Positions 49,701 through 61,438 of a DNA stretch of 64,000 bases are shown here, piece by piece. The position numbers and the translations under genes are program-made. Each line of letters opens with the position of its first letter. Position 1 is the stretch's first letter. This DNA is from Atopsyche davidsoni (Eukaryota; Arthropoda; Insecta; Trichoptera; Hydrobiosidae), in assembly GCA_022113835.1 (NCBI GenBank), contig JAILWY010000003.1, positions 10,501,501 through 10,565,500 of the forward strand. The letters run 5' to 3'. Below the pieces are notes generated by a model. That model was not told the DNA's origin. It ran no database searches and saw nothing but the letters and a program-made list of their open reading frames with translations.

Positions 49701-50584
49701 CCTTTTTGACTGCAAAAAATCGACCATATTACTAATAACTAAACTGTATATTTTTGTGTCATCTGGTGTAAAGAAGGCTTATTTAACACATGTTTACATA
49801 AAACATGTGTTTCAAAACATTTGTCAATGTAAACACGCCGATAGCCCTTAAGATAAAATAATTTAAAGTTCATATCAATTGAGCTCTCCTCTAGGAAGTT
49901 TTCTTTAAATACATATACGCAATCCAGCACAGTAGAATTTAATTAATAATAATTTTCCATAATGCGTTCGTAAAAAGATACCGTTGCAAATTGGATAACT
50001 GTAAAGTAACCATTATCTGAGTTAATATAAAATATTTGTTGCCGGGTACGACTATGTTGCGGCTAAAAATAGCGTCTTTTACCATTTACTGTTGTAATTT
50101 TGTTCCGAATGGATGCTCCATCAAAAATATATATCAATTTTGATAAGTATATGACAGTATTAAATTTTAAAAAAAATTATTTCATTTGTCCGTGAGTTAT
50201 CAAGTAATAGGATTTTTGTTAATTTCAAACACTGAATTTTTGAAAATAAAATATTTAGTACCTCTAAAAAGCCTATATTCTATAATGCAGTAGTGGCCTC
50301 GGTGTGATTGTAAAAGAGAGACTTTCGGCCGATAAGCTATTTTTTATCATTAATTTACACCCCTACGATTTAAAAATATTTTTCAGTGTCCTAACACAAC
50401 CGAGGGGTGGTTAGTTTATGCCATGCTTTTCAGCTTAATCGAGAGAAAAAAACGCAAAAGAGGACACTATTAACGCAGTGCGGTTATGTTGCAACTTTGG
50501 AAACGACAAGACTTTTTGTTCCAATATTTAGGGAAGCATTTTAAAAATATATATTGTGCCAAAACACAAATAAATTCACAATAA
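46761..50584. other. AT-rich spacer, nothing recognised
   Basis: No frame with protein-like content, no splice-site pairs of quality and no repeat ends were recognised. Short TA and poly-T runs are common. Confidence 0.5.
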
Positions 50585-50833
50585 AGGTTTTATCTTAACC
50601 CAAAAGCAATCGGATTTAAAATAGAGATGTGGGATCCTGCTATTGTTTGTGCAGCCAGAATAGCAGATTTTAATACCAGAGCTTTGTAAGGATTGTATAA
50701 TAATGTTATTGGGCGGCAGCAGCAATACGCAGACCTTTCCTTGGAATATAAAACTGTGTTGGAGAAGAGGACTAAGAAAAGCATGAACAGACATAGAGAT
50801 ATGTTCAGTGAAATGGTCACCGATCTCATCTGA
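50585..50833 (+). pseudogene. Broken coding fragment, family not recognised
   Basis: A plus-strand frame runs from 50585 to a TGA at 50831-50833 with one internal TAA at 50687-50689. The translated text looks like protein on both sides of the stop. It includes MWDPAIVCAARIADFNTRAL before the stop, and QQQYADLSLEYKTVLEKRTK and NRHRDMFSEMVTDLI after it, the last part resembling a charged helical C-terminus. There is no clear start or splice site. It could be a decayed gene copy, or a last exon with the stop avoided by splicing. Minus-strand frames over the same bases are also open (72-79 codons), which lowers confidence. Confidence 0.35.
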
Positions 50834-50846
50834 AGAAGAAGATATA

Positions 50847-50873
50847 TAAATATATATATATATATATATAAGT
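50847..50873 (+). repeat. TA microsatellite
   Basis: About 12 AT units between the broken fragment at 50585-50833 and the MADF-BESS promoter region. Confidence 0.85.
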
Positions 50874-50935
50874 ATTAAATATATTTAAATTATACCGCTA
50901 TTTTATTTAGGTATATAAATACAATACGTGCGCTA

Positions 50936-51267
50936 TTGAGGTCGCTTTACACCCGCAGACAGTCAATGTGCCGGGGACATGCTGTGCCAGACAGGGATGG
51001 CCAATGCCTCGTGGACGCACTCGCACGCGACAGACACGTGCGCGCGACGGGCAGCCGTCTCGCTCTCGCTTTACGGCGCTGCGCCGGGCAGCTGTCTCGC
51101 TCTCGCTTTACGGCGCTGCGCCGGGCAGGGGCAGCTGTCTCGCTCTCGCTCTATCGGCGCGGTGCCTGGCGTCCGTCTCGCTCTCGCTTGTGCGGGCCTG
51201 TGTCTGTCTGTGCGTGTCTGTGGTGCCAGTCTGGCCGCGGACGTCACACCGCTGACACGGCCGATCC
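50936..51267 (+). promoter_or_regulatory. CpG-rich region upstream of the MADF-BESS gene with a tandem repeat
   Basis: About 330 bp of GC-rich sequence ends at the MADF-BESS start codon and probably holds its promoter and 5' UTR. Within it the 14-mer GTCTCGCTCTCGCT recurs at 51057, 51094, 51137 and 51175, giving units of about 37-43 bp. Three overlapping plus-strand frames of 95-111 codons here are arginine- and serine-rich only because of this repeat. They end just before or after the gene start and are not treated as genes. Confidence 0.5.
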
Positions 51268-52430
51268 ATGAATAACGATAAATTAATCGAATACGTGCGG
51301 GAATATAAATTATTATACGATTTAAATGATAAGAAATATTATGACAACCTTAAGAAAGATGCAGCGTGGACGGATATATCAATCAAGCTCAACGTTTCTG
51401 GTAAGTTATTTTGATTAACAGCTACGCAACTGGCAGCCGATTTGCGATCAGCCAATAGCGTGCTTTTATTTTGGGTGTTTTTTTTTAATGGTTTTATGGC
51501 CAATCGCAAATCGGTTGCAAGCAAATCAATCTATTAGATGTTATGGTTTCGCTATGGGCATTGTCGGCGTGTCTGTTGAGTCCTTCAAATTAATTTCTTT
51601 TAAAAAAATGTTGATTGAAGAAAGCATGATTTTTTCAAAATATATCAAATAAGTAAAAATGATTAAATTCTCAAATCAATATTCAAAAAATAAAATTATG
51701 ATTGCACCTTCTACAGCTTTTTTTTGTTGTTGCTTTAATTGATTTATACTAATATGTAGTCTGCAGGTGGATTCTATAGATGGAATCTCTTATAACAAGA
51801 AATCTTTATAAAATACATTATTCATATAGTTATTTCTTTTTATTTTTCTATACAGAAAAAGAATGCAAAAAGTCTTGGGCCTTATTGCGAGATGCTTTTA
51901 GACGGGCCATAAAAAAGAATAAAGAAAGAAAAAGTGGGCATTCAGGTGGTTCAAATAGAAAATGGAAATATGAGGATAGATTGTCTTTTCTGTTGCCGTT
52001 CATGAAAGAAAAGTCTACGATATGTGCGGTCGTAGCTACAGATGACGCGGCTGATCTACTGATGACTGCCGTTTCAACTGAAGATGAAATAAAAGAAGAC
52101 GAAGAAAAACCTCCGTTGGAGGATCCACCCCCGCCCAAGTTGGTGATACGCAGACGTCCAAAGCGAGCCAGAGCGAGCAGTGCACGATCAGCTCAAGACA
52201 CACCTTGCACTGCATTATTAAATTATGTGTTGAAAAATAAAAATAAAAGTGATGACATTGACCAGTTCTTTACTAGTATTTCAACCACTGTACGAACTTT
52301 TCCATTAAAGGACAGAGCCATCGCTAAGGCTAGAGTATTTGAATTAATCTCACAAATGGAGATAGAAATACTGAATAGGCCATCTGTCGCATCATCTTCG
52401 CTGTCGTACTACTCCGGCGACAGCTCGTAG
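51268..52430 (+). CDS. MADF-BESS domain protein (Adf-1-like DNA-binding family)
   Basis: Two exons, 51268-51400 and 51856-52430, joined by a GTAAGT..CAG intron of 455 bp in phase 1, give 235 residues. Residues 5-94 are a MADF domain, a Myb/SANT-like DNA-binding fold. It starts DKLIEYVREYKLLYD and has the spaced tryptophans Trp34, Trp52 and Trp81 plus the ending RLSFLLPFM. A linker (about 118-155) is acidic and then proline- and arginine-rich (PPPPKLVIRRRPKR), a likely nuclear signal. Residues 177-213 (DDIDQFFTSI to FELISQMEIEIL) fit the BESS protein-interaction motif. Such proteins usually act as sequence-specific transcription factors; the target is unknown. The start Met sits directly before the MADF domain, as is usual. 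An ATTAAA at 52518 could serve in polyadenylation. Without a comparison it cannot be told from the many lineage-specific paralogues. Confidence 0.92.
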
Positions 52431-55227
52431 CCCAGAAAGTCTTCAACAGAGGCAAGTGGCACAGTGATCAATATCACTAAGTTGTTGTAAACTGCCAAAG
52501 ATATTGTAAATATATATATTAAATATAATATATTAAGGAATACTAGCATGTGTTTTATTTTGTAAACACCTATTTTGAAATGTATGAAAAAATCCAAATC
52601 TATATTTTGTTTTCTCTTTTAAGGTATAATTTCAGTTGATTTTAATGTCTGTAAGTACGAATACAATTCACGATTTTATGTCTGTCACGACATGTCTGTA
52701 GGTGTAAAGCAACCTCTCGATGAGAGTTGTGTTCAATACGATCGCATAAACCAAGTAGACTATCAAAAACAATCTCACAATTGTTACAAGTTTGCAAATC
52801 GAGTAATTAAAACTAATCAGCTTGGTGCTTAAAAATACCGAAAACAATATTTTTTTCTCCCACTGTTATTTTTAAAGAATTCAGAATAAAAATAGTTTAT
52901 TAAAAAAAATTGTTCAGAATTGCTTATAGATCGCAGTGGTGATGAATCTCTTAAAAATATATTACAATTTTTTTTTTTAAATATGAGACTTATTTCACAA
53001 ATTTCTTATTTTTTTAATATTAATTTAAATTTTGACCGGTCATATATTGTAGAACAATTTGAAAATTCCTTTGTAAGGCGAAGCAGCTTTCCCTATCTCA
53101 GTGGAAAATTTCGGAGGTCTCGTTCATTTATATAATCAAGTACCAAAAAATAAATATTTCTATAAAGTAGAATCTTGTGTGTTTTTTTTTAATCAAGTTC
53201 TTGCTCTAGAATAGCATTGTTGTAAATAATTTAACAATCCACCCATTTTAACATGTAACTTCATTTATATATTTTTTAATCCCATAAAAACCAGTTTGGA
53301 TTAATTTGGGAATAATTATTAAAAATACTTCCAAATATTAAATGGCTAGTAAACTATGTGATATTAAAAAAAAAGTTTTTACCGTATTTTAAAAGTACCA
53401 TGTCTACTATCCTAAAAAATAATAGGCTCTATTTTTTTTCCTGTGAATGATGCATGAGTTGCAGATGATTTACTAACTAATACTAATCTACCATCTTGGC
53501 AATTTTTTTTATCACTTTTCTCTCTTGGTTGACCGAATTGTATGGTGAATCCGAAATTGGAGACGCCAATTTATTTATAGCGTATATGTATAAAAAATTT
53601 AGCTTCTTCATTATTTTGGCTCAATACCAATAAATTAGCGTTATATCCATAACATAACACGTAACCTAAATACAATTATAATAGTTGATAATATAGTGGA
53701 GTATGATTAGCCGATCAGGATTGACCATGAAAATAAATATTCGAAACCCATGGCCCAAGAGTTTCAGGAATCTGGGTTCTGAAGTATTGCATCCTCGATT
53801 GCAACTTTATATCGACGATTGCAATGAACGTGGTGACAAATATTTTGAAAAAAATATTTACTACCTACCCAGACCTTTTGGTAAAGTTTAATTGAATTGC
53901 TAAACAGCGTAGTAAAAGCTATATCGAAATAGATACAATAAATTCTGTAAATTACCAAATAATCACGCAATGCTTTTTGATATTTAATATTTTTGATACT
54001 AAGTGGTTTGTAAAATTTTATATAGTAAGACTTCTATATATTTTTATTCTTATGTTTCGTCAACAGACTTCACCAGAGCAGAAATATTTCTTGCATTACT
54101 AGATTTTTTCACTCATAAGTATTTATTTTTTTATTGCAAAACTACTTATTTCATTCATTGCTTATACACCTTTTAAAATATGTATCAACATCCAATTGTT
54201 AAATCGTATAAAAAATTAAATATACCTTTGAAAATACTCAGTTACATAAGTAAGTTTAACTGCTCTGGCACTAAGGAATAATGCGAATATTAATTTTTTT
54301 TTTAAAGTTATTTTTTTACCTTCTGAATTTGAAGTATAGATATAAAAATAAATCGTGCTGTAGAAATATAAATTAAATAATAAAAAAATAAATCAAAATT
54401 ATTAAAAGGCAACGGTGCGTACATACATTTGGCAACCTCGCGAACAACGGTCAATATTATAGAACGCTCACCGAAAGATGGTACCGTGGCTCGGAAATAT
54501 ACACACAGATGTACGTATACACGTCAGTAAGCAATATGTATAAAATATATTTTTTCACAACTTTATTTGCAGGAATAAAAAAAAATTACATATATTCCTA
54601 ACTTTACAAGCCGATACAAAAAAAATCTTAAAAAATAAGTACATACAACTTCAACGGTACGCAATGGACCACCCCATTATAAAAAAAAAAATACTCGGGT
54701 TTGATGTACATTAACCAAGTAAAAATAACGGAACTTTCAATGATTATTTCTAAACCATGGTGGTATTTTTTTTATTATATTACCTGACATCGTTTAGCCA
54801 GAGAAAAATAATTATATGTATACGGGTCAAAATTTTTGAACAACCCAATTCAAGCTTAAAAAAAAAGTGTGATGCTTTTATACTGTTTTTTTTTTTTTTT
54901 TTCAAAGTGCTTTTTACGATCGCCAAAAAATTCCAAATCGCTTTTCTTCAAAAATTGCAGGGCATATTTGTTTTCGCAAGTAGAAAAACTGGCATGCGAC
55001 GGGCCCGCAGAGTGGAGACCAAACAAAAAGCGTTGTTGTCGGCGTCGAGCACGTGAAATGTCAGATAATTGCCGAGCCCGCGATCAGCTGTTTGTGTTAT
55101 CGCCGCGCCGCGCTGTTGCCATGCCGGCAGGGCTAGCGTCATCTGTGAAGCCGCCGCTCGCAGCTACGTTATTTCTGCATTATCGACCCGGCTAAATTAT
55201 TCATAAATACACAACCAATACAAAACA
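52431..55227. other. Spacer between the MADF-BESS gene and repeat copy C
   Basis: The first 100-500 bp should hold the 3' UTR of the MADF-BESS gene. A GC-richer patch at 55000-55195 with several CpGs is open in short frames on both strands but shows no family. The rest is AT-rich. Confidence 0.5.
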
Positions 55228-55752
55228 TTAAGGGTCTATGTCCCATAATCGAGTTTTTTTGATCATTTTCTAGTCCGTTTTGCGAAAAGCCGACTGCACC
55301 AATCAAACATATTTAAATGCAAAAAGTTTGATACATCCCTTCTTCCGAACACAGTGTATTTTTTATTTCTTATAAATTTACTATTAATATGATAAATATG
55401 TGTTATTTGGAGATTCGTCCAGTACATTTTCCAAGAATCCTAAACATTTAAAAGTCTTTTTTTAAATTGGAATTAAAAGGTTAAATATAAACCATGTGCA
55501 TCTTATTAATTTAAAAATTAAAAAAAAAAATCTTTAACAAACTTTGGTTTTGAAAAGTCGTCATTTTATCCAATTTTTCAACATTTTCTAGATTTTATTT
55601 TACCCTGAAAATGGACGTTAATTAAATAATAAAAAATAGATAAATATAATTTATAGTTTTTTAAATACTCTGTAAAAAAATAAACTTTCGATATAGAAAA
55701 ATAAAGTGACAATCAAATTAATTAAATGACACGATTTCGCCAGGTAATGGAC
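55228..55752 (+). repeat. ~490-bp interspersed repeat, copy C
   Basis: Begins TTAAGGGTCTATGTCCCATA and ends ACGATTTCGCCAGGTAATGG, the same orientation as copy B. It keeps the ATACATCCCTTCTTCCGAAC and TTTTGAAAAGTCGTCATTTT blocks of copy A, part of which copy B has lost, so B and C are independently decayed copies. It is directly followed by a 14-bp palindrome. Confidence 0.8.
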
Positions 55753-55784
55753 TGCCTCTGGTGTCCAACCGGACACCAGAGGCA
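55753..55784. repeat. 14-bp perfect palindrome with 4-nt loop
   Basis: TGCCTCTGGTGTCC at 55753-55766 pairs exactly with 55771-55784, with loop AACC. It abuts the end of the ~490-bp repeat. The core TGGTGTCC also occurs next to copy A near 2612. Confidence 0.85.
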
Positions 55785-56961
55785 ATTAAAAGGCTGGGAG
55801 CAACTGCCTTAAAAAAATTACAGATTATTTTTTATATTTTATTAATTTGTAATAGTTGTTAGGGCTATGCTTATAAGCGGTGCGTGGATTTCTCCTGCTG
55901 GAGCTTACAACATGTGGCTTAGAATTTGTGTAAGGAAAAATTGAGTTGAAGAATGAGTTAAATAAATATTTGAGAGATAGAATAAATCAATTTATATAGT
56001 GAATTAATAAATTGGGAATTAGTTCATTATCGATATTGCTATTTGGAAATTTTGTGTAAGGTAAACAGACGAGAACTGTTTTTGCACTGCATTAATATTT
56101 TATATAATAAAAATAATATAGAATATGATAAGTATATGATATTTATCGTATACGATCAATCGGGTGCCATACTACTAAAAATTAAACCATTAAAACAATC
56201 TTAGGACAATGTGTCTTAAGTAGTTTATAAAATTTATAAATAGCCCATAGATAATCTTTTCTGTGGCTTTAACGAAAACTTTTTTAACTGCGATTCTCAG
56301 TAATGCTATTTAAAACCCTATGCTCAAACCATGGAGAGACAATGTCGACTGACTCTGATACTAAAGGTCAGATTTTAGAGCGCAAAAATGTCCTAGTAAA
56401 AAACAGCATTTAGGAATTGTTTTGAATATTTTTATACAAAATAGTGTTATAATGTTCTACTAAATAGCTACATAAAGCTCTTTGGTAAAATTGAATTTTG
56501 TAGAGCTGCTTTGTCATATTATAAAATTTATGACAAAGCTCTGTTACTAATTTACAATTTTTTCGTTTTCCCGAAACAAAAGTGCCCAAATTATTATCGC
56601 AGTTGTCCGTTTTACTAATAAAAAAAACATACTTTTATTAATTGTTTTCAAATAACATTTTACTTAGATACACTGAATAAAAGAATTTAAGATCACACTC
56701 TAAAATTTTGTTATCTGATGGATCATATTTTTTTGAACGTTTAAATATTATAAATCAAATTACAGCAAGTGGACATAATCTCTTCACGGCTATAAAATGT
56801 ATTTTTATTTTTCTTTTTAGACGTAGTAATTTAGAATTACTAAACTTTGTGTTGTGAAAAATGCGGTGTACTCGCGCTCTTATATATATTTGCGGTGTTG
56901 TGGCATTATGTAGCCATAAATTTAAAAAAGACAAATTCTGCGACTAACTTCGGGACGCAGC

Positions 56962-57199
56962 CTTTTCCGGCAAGAACCCATTGAAAGAAGGTAGGTTAAC
57001 AATTTATTTATTATAAATCGAGCGACATCAATCACTAAAATGTAAATAAATAAGTATTTTCGGCCATCGATTATCGAGCCGAAATCAATTTATCTATTCT
57101 TTTACTAAATATCTGCACTCCCGTGTCTGGATATGGTGCCCGTCCACGTTAGATTCGAATGTCAAACAGTGCTCATTTTTTATATTCTTTGCAGACAAA
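56962..57199 (+). promoter_or_regulatory. RpL17: RpL17 TOP-type leader: non-coding exon, 204-bp intron, 5 nt of leader
   Basis: A pyrimidine tract CCTTTTCC at 56961-56968 followed by a short exon ending at a GTAGGT donor (GT at 56991) fits a terminal-oligopyrimidine start of a ribosomal protein mRNA. The acceptor TTTGCAG ends at 57194, 5 nt before the ATG at 57200. TOP leaders put translation of such mRNAs under growth (TOR) control in animals. The exact start nucleotide is inferred. No TATA box is seen at a fixed distance. Confidence 0.65.
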
Positions 57200-58927
57200 A
57201 TGGGTCGTTATTCCCGTGAGCCCGATAATCCAGCGAAGTCATGCAAGGCCCGAGGGTCCAACCTCAGAGTCCACTTCAAGGTACGTTCCGTTATTTTCTT
57301 TCAAGTGACATTTGTGTTTACATATTGCGATCGCAGTGATAACTGGTACTCTGGTTTCAGAATACCCACGAGACGGCTATGGCGATCAAGCGCTTACCTC
57401 TGCGCCGGGCCGTCAAATACCTGAAGAACGTGATCGATAAGAAGGAGTGCATTCCCTTCAGAAGGTTTAACGGCGGGGTGGGCAGATGCGCCCAGGCCAA
57501 GCAGTTCGGAACCACCCAGGGAAGGTGGCCCAAGAAGTCCGCTGAGTTTCTTCTGCAGCTTCTGAGGAACGCAGAGTCCAACGCTGACTACAAGGGATTG
57601 GATGTTGACAGGCTCGTCATCGACCACATCCAGGTATGTCACCCCTGCAGTGCTAGTTATGTCAAGTGCCTTCGTGTGCAGTCATATTACTAGTATACCT
57701 TCAGTAACTTACTAAATGGTAATATATCATTCCAAGTGAACTAGAAAGTTTTTTTCTGTGGGAAAGGTGTGGAAATTAAAGTTCTTCAATAAACAAATAC
57801 TAGTTATGCTAATATAAAGTAGTTGTAGTTTATATCTTAACTGTTATTTCACGTTTGTAATTACATGATAGTTTGTTTTAATCTACACATTTGTATATTT
57901 ATAATCTTTCTATGGAAATAAGAAAAGCTGTATTTACAAACTTTTATAAATCAGTATTGCTATGTCTTAAACGTACTCATTCTATTTATTAGGATTTATT
58001 ATATGGATTAGATCTTTTTATGTCATATTTCTATGAGATTATTCTTTGAAATAAAATTAAACGCTGATAAATGGAGGTAATCATAATTTTGTATGTGTGA
58101 TCTATATTTAAGTGGCTGATGCTGTTGGTCGATTTCTTAATTTTGTCAATATTTTGAATATTTAGCAGCTTATTTCTAAATTGATAGTGTTAGAAGTTGT
58201 CCATGAGTTCTGGGAACTCAACGTGATTACAGAATAAAATAAAAACAACATTAAGTCAAAGCATAACACCAATTGCCCAAAATAGTAAATAATACTGTTA
58301 ATTAAGATTTTGTTTATACTAGTGATAAGTGCCTACTTTGCTTGACAGTTTCTTTGTAATAATTTAAAATTAACTGTTTTCTTGTAGGCAAATATAAAAT
58401 TCTTGGAAGGGTTGATGGTGCTCAAACTTATTTGTGCCCCAAACATTTACTTTTTCAAACATTTTTTATTATTGATTACACAATAAGTTGTCTTATTTTT
58501 TAAAAAGCTACTAAATAATATCCAAGCAATACCTGTTGGCTTTGGCAGTTTTTATGTTTGACTTGGTAGTTTAAATTTTTCTACAAAGCATTTGGTCTCT
58601 TACCACATTTCTCATGTATAAACCTATTGTAATATCCATAAAAGGACTGATTTATTATTTACCGCCCTTTCCTTATAATTGGGTTTAAACAATATTAATT
58701 ATAAATGCTGATTTGTTTAGGTGAACCGTGCGCCGTGCCTGCGTAGGAGAACGTACCGTGCCCACGGCCGTATCAACCCCTACATGTCCTCGCCCTGCCA
58801 CATTGAGGTGTGTCTGTCTGAGAAGGAGGAGGTGGTGGCCAAGGCGGCCACTGAGGACGAACCCGCTAAGAAGAAGCAGTCCAAGAAGAAGCTCGCCCGC
58901 CAGAAGGAGAAGATGATGAGGGAATAG
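57200..58927 (+). CDS. RpL17: 60S ribosomal protein L17 (uL22)
   Basis: Large-subunit ribosomal protein of the uL22 family, which lies near the peptide exit tunnel. Coding exons are 57200-57280, 57361-57633 and 58721-58927. All introns are GT..AG and in phase 0, giving 186 residues, the usual length for insect L17. The start [20 protein letters not shown] and the core [17 protein letters not shown] and [20 protein letters not shown] are diagnostic. The C-terminus is the lysine-rich tail found in arthropod L17. Introns are 80 bp and 1087 bp, plus a leader intron. An AATAAA at 58974-58979, about 47 nt after the stop, ends a short 3' UTR. No frameshift or missing residue is seen, so this looks like the working gene and not a processed copy. 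Confidence 0.98.
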
Positions 58928-58973
58928 AAACATAAAACCCATTTATTTTTAATGCAAAAGTCTGGATTTGTTC

Positions 58974-58979
58974 AATAAA
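58974..58979 (+). terminator. RpL17: RpL17 polyadenylation signal AATAAA
   Basis: Canonical AATAAA 47 nt after the RpL17 stop codon. No other hexamer lies between the stop and this one. Confidence 0.75.
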
Positions 58980-60349
58980 ACCTTTGGACCCAAAATCTGG
59001 TTTATTTCTGTGACTTGTTTTGGTACTGTTAAATGGTATTTAAAATATCTTTTTTATTGTTGTATGTCTAGCTTTTATAACAAGACCCTGGACGCTAAGC
59101 GAATCAAGTAAACTGGAGCGGCGCTGTCGCATAGGGGCTGTGCCAAATTTTCAAGGGGTCAGAACGCTGTCTAGCTGGACCAATGAGGAGTCTGGGTTTC
59201 AACTGCCAATGTTGAGCAGCGGTAAAATATGCTTACTTCAGGTGTCACAGGGCAGGAAATCCTCGAAGCATGACCGAAAGTTGTTAAACATTCTGATTTA
59301 GTTTGTAATACTTCATTTTTAAACATCATATGAACAGTCTATCGGCTAGGAAGTTAAGAAAACTTTTGTTTATAATTATCTTTTCTTTCAAGGGCTTATT
59401 CAGATTATTATAATTTAAGGTTTTCCAAATAATTAAGTATATTCAATATTTTTGGCAGAAAGTGCTTGGTGAAATTCCATTGTGATGTTTTTTGAATAAA
59501 AATTATTTTTGTGAAATTTCCACCCTTTTGTTTATATTGCGATTAGCTTCGGCAACCTACCATTTTATATAGGTAGGTTGGCAAAACTAGTCACGATAAA
59601 AACAAATATATTGAAAAATTACGAAATTAATTTTTCTTCAAAGATATCAAGTGTCAAATGAGTGTTGAAAATTCTACTAAACTCAATTAACTATTTATAA
59701 GACAATCAATATAAAACCTTCAAAGTGTCATTCCACACTTGGTGATGATCGAGTTAATCTTTTTTTCATGCACCAGGATCAATAAATTGTAGGACAACTG
59801 CAATATTTTTATTAAAAAAATACTTTCAAGCATAGAACACATTTTACTTAAAGTTGTTTCAAGAAACTCAGCAGTGAAGCTTAGCAAGAATGAGTAAATC
59901 GACTGCATTTACAATTCTGACCGACCTGTATCAGTTCAGGGCCTTCAATCGACATTCTGATTATCATTTTGCTCCCACGGCAGCGCTTTGATGATGGAGA
60001 GAGTCCAATACCTCGAATTACATCTTTAAATTTTTGCTGCTTGAAAAATGCAATCAACTCGTGAAGTATTTTAGGTATGAAACTAAGAATCTACATAAAT
60101 TAAGAAGACGCAAGTTGGTCCATTACAGCAAATAAAGTATTTGCATTTATGCCATGCATTAAAAAGACATGAAGAATAATTTTAAATAGAAAATTATTGA
60201 ACTCCTTCATTAGGTAAAACTTGAAGATAAATAATTAGTACCTGAGAGCAGTAATGATAACAAGTAAAACATTCACTAATGAACAAATCAAGTAGAAGTC
60301 AGTCTTGAAAATAATGACATTCATCAGAAAAGCTTTGGGAAATACAATT

Positions 60350-60720
60350 AGTGAAGATGAGTAAAACAGAATTGCATTCAATCAAAGAAAGGACCTGGAG
60401 GCTAAGTATATTAGTGAGCTTTAATTTCCCTAGTAATCGTTTCGGACATGTGCATAAACTGAAGATAGAAAGTCACAGCGTGCCAAAACTCATTAGAACG
60501 GAGATGGTACTGGGCCCGGACGTACTCTCTTGAAATTGCCCTTTTAATTTAAGGGTTTTTGTAAGATAATCAGCAATTTTAAAAGACGTATGTCTGGCGC
60601 CAGTGCCATCTCCGTTCTGACGAATTTAGATGCACTGTGGCTTTCTGATTATCTTGAACTGAAAATGGATAAAACTGAGGAAAAGGACCTCAGAGCCTGG
60701 AGGCAAATTAATGAACTGCC
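60350..60720. repeat. Rearranged duplication with inverted arms
   Basis: 60458-60513 and 60600-60661 are imperfect inverted repeats sharing CATCTCCGTTCT on the right arm and its complement on the left, plus GAAAGTCACAGCG-like blocks. The flanks 60383-60410 and 60680-60712 repeat AAAGGACCT and CTGGAGGC in direct orientation. Confidence 0.6.
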
Positions 60721-61354
60721 AGTAATTTCTTTTTCATTATTTCTTCTACGGGCTCTATTAAAATGAATATAATTTATTTTTTCTATGGTCTGATGTAATG
60801 GTTCGAGTCTTTGCTACCGAAAATACTTTGATAACGTTGATTTTCCATCTAAAAGGTGGCATGCACAAAAAAGGTAAAATCCTTCCTATTTGATCTTATA
60901 AAATAAAAAATGTTGTCTAGTATTAAACTTAGTTTTTGGGTTATCGATGCATTTAAATATGAAAACTGAACGAATGAGAAATACACCTTGTTCAAAGGTT
61001 TTCTATATCTTTATCTAATATTTCAATGAGGATTTAATTATCGATACCAAAATACCGAGTGATTATTGATTGATTGTGAAACTTACCATAAATAATTATC
61101 ATGAACATACTAATTATCATGTTTATACTCACATTTCTTTTGTGCCAGCTCCCTTATTGACTTGAATAGCAATGTCGAGAAGACAAAAATGAAGATATTA
61201 AATAAAACAATAGTTTCTTTTTGCTGCATGCATATAAGTATAGAATTTTATTTTTGTTTTGTTTTTCTTTTTACATATTACTTATGATTACAATAATTAG
61301 GATTTTTTACAGATAGTGTCCCCAGCACACTTTATTAATAAGGAAATAACTTAC

Positions 61355-61438
61355 AACACTTCGTGGCCGGCGCAGCGACACGGGTGTCCGCACGCGGCCA
61401 CGATCCTCTCACATTGACTAATCTATTGACATTTCTTT
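61355..61438 (-). other. Possible 84-nt exon in a CpG-rich hairpin
   Basis: An acceptor GAGGTTTCAG and a strong donor GTAAGTTATT bound 84 nt on the minus strand. One of three frames is open (27 codons). The GC-rich half contains CGTGGCCG and CGGCCACG as an inverted pair. Joining exons were not found, so this may be a leader exon or a chance match. Confidence 0.2.

Noticed and set aside
50936..51271. Three overlapping Arg/Ser-rich frames of 95-111 codons
   Set aside because: All arise from the GTCTCGCTCTCGCT tandem repeat in the MADF-BESS promoter region.
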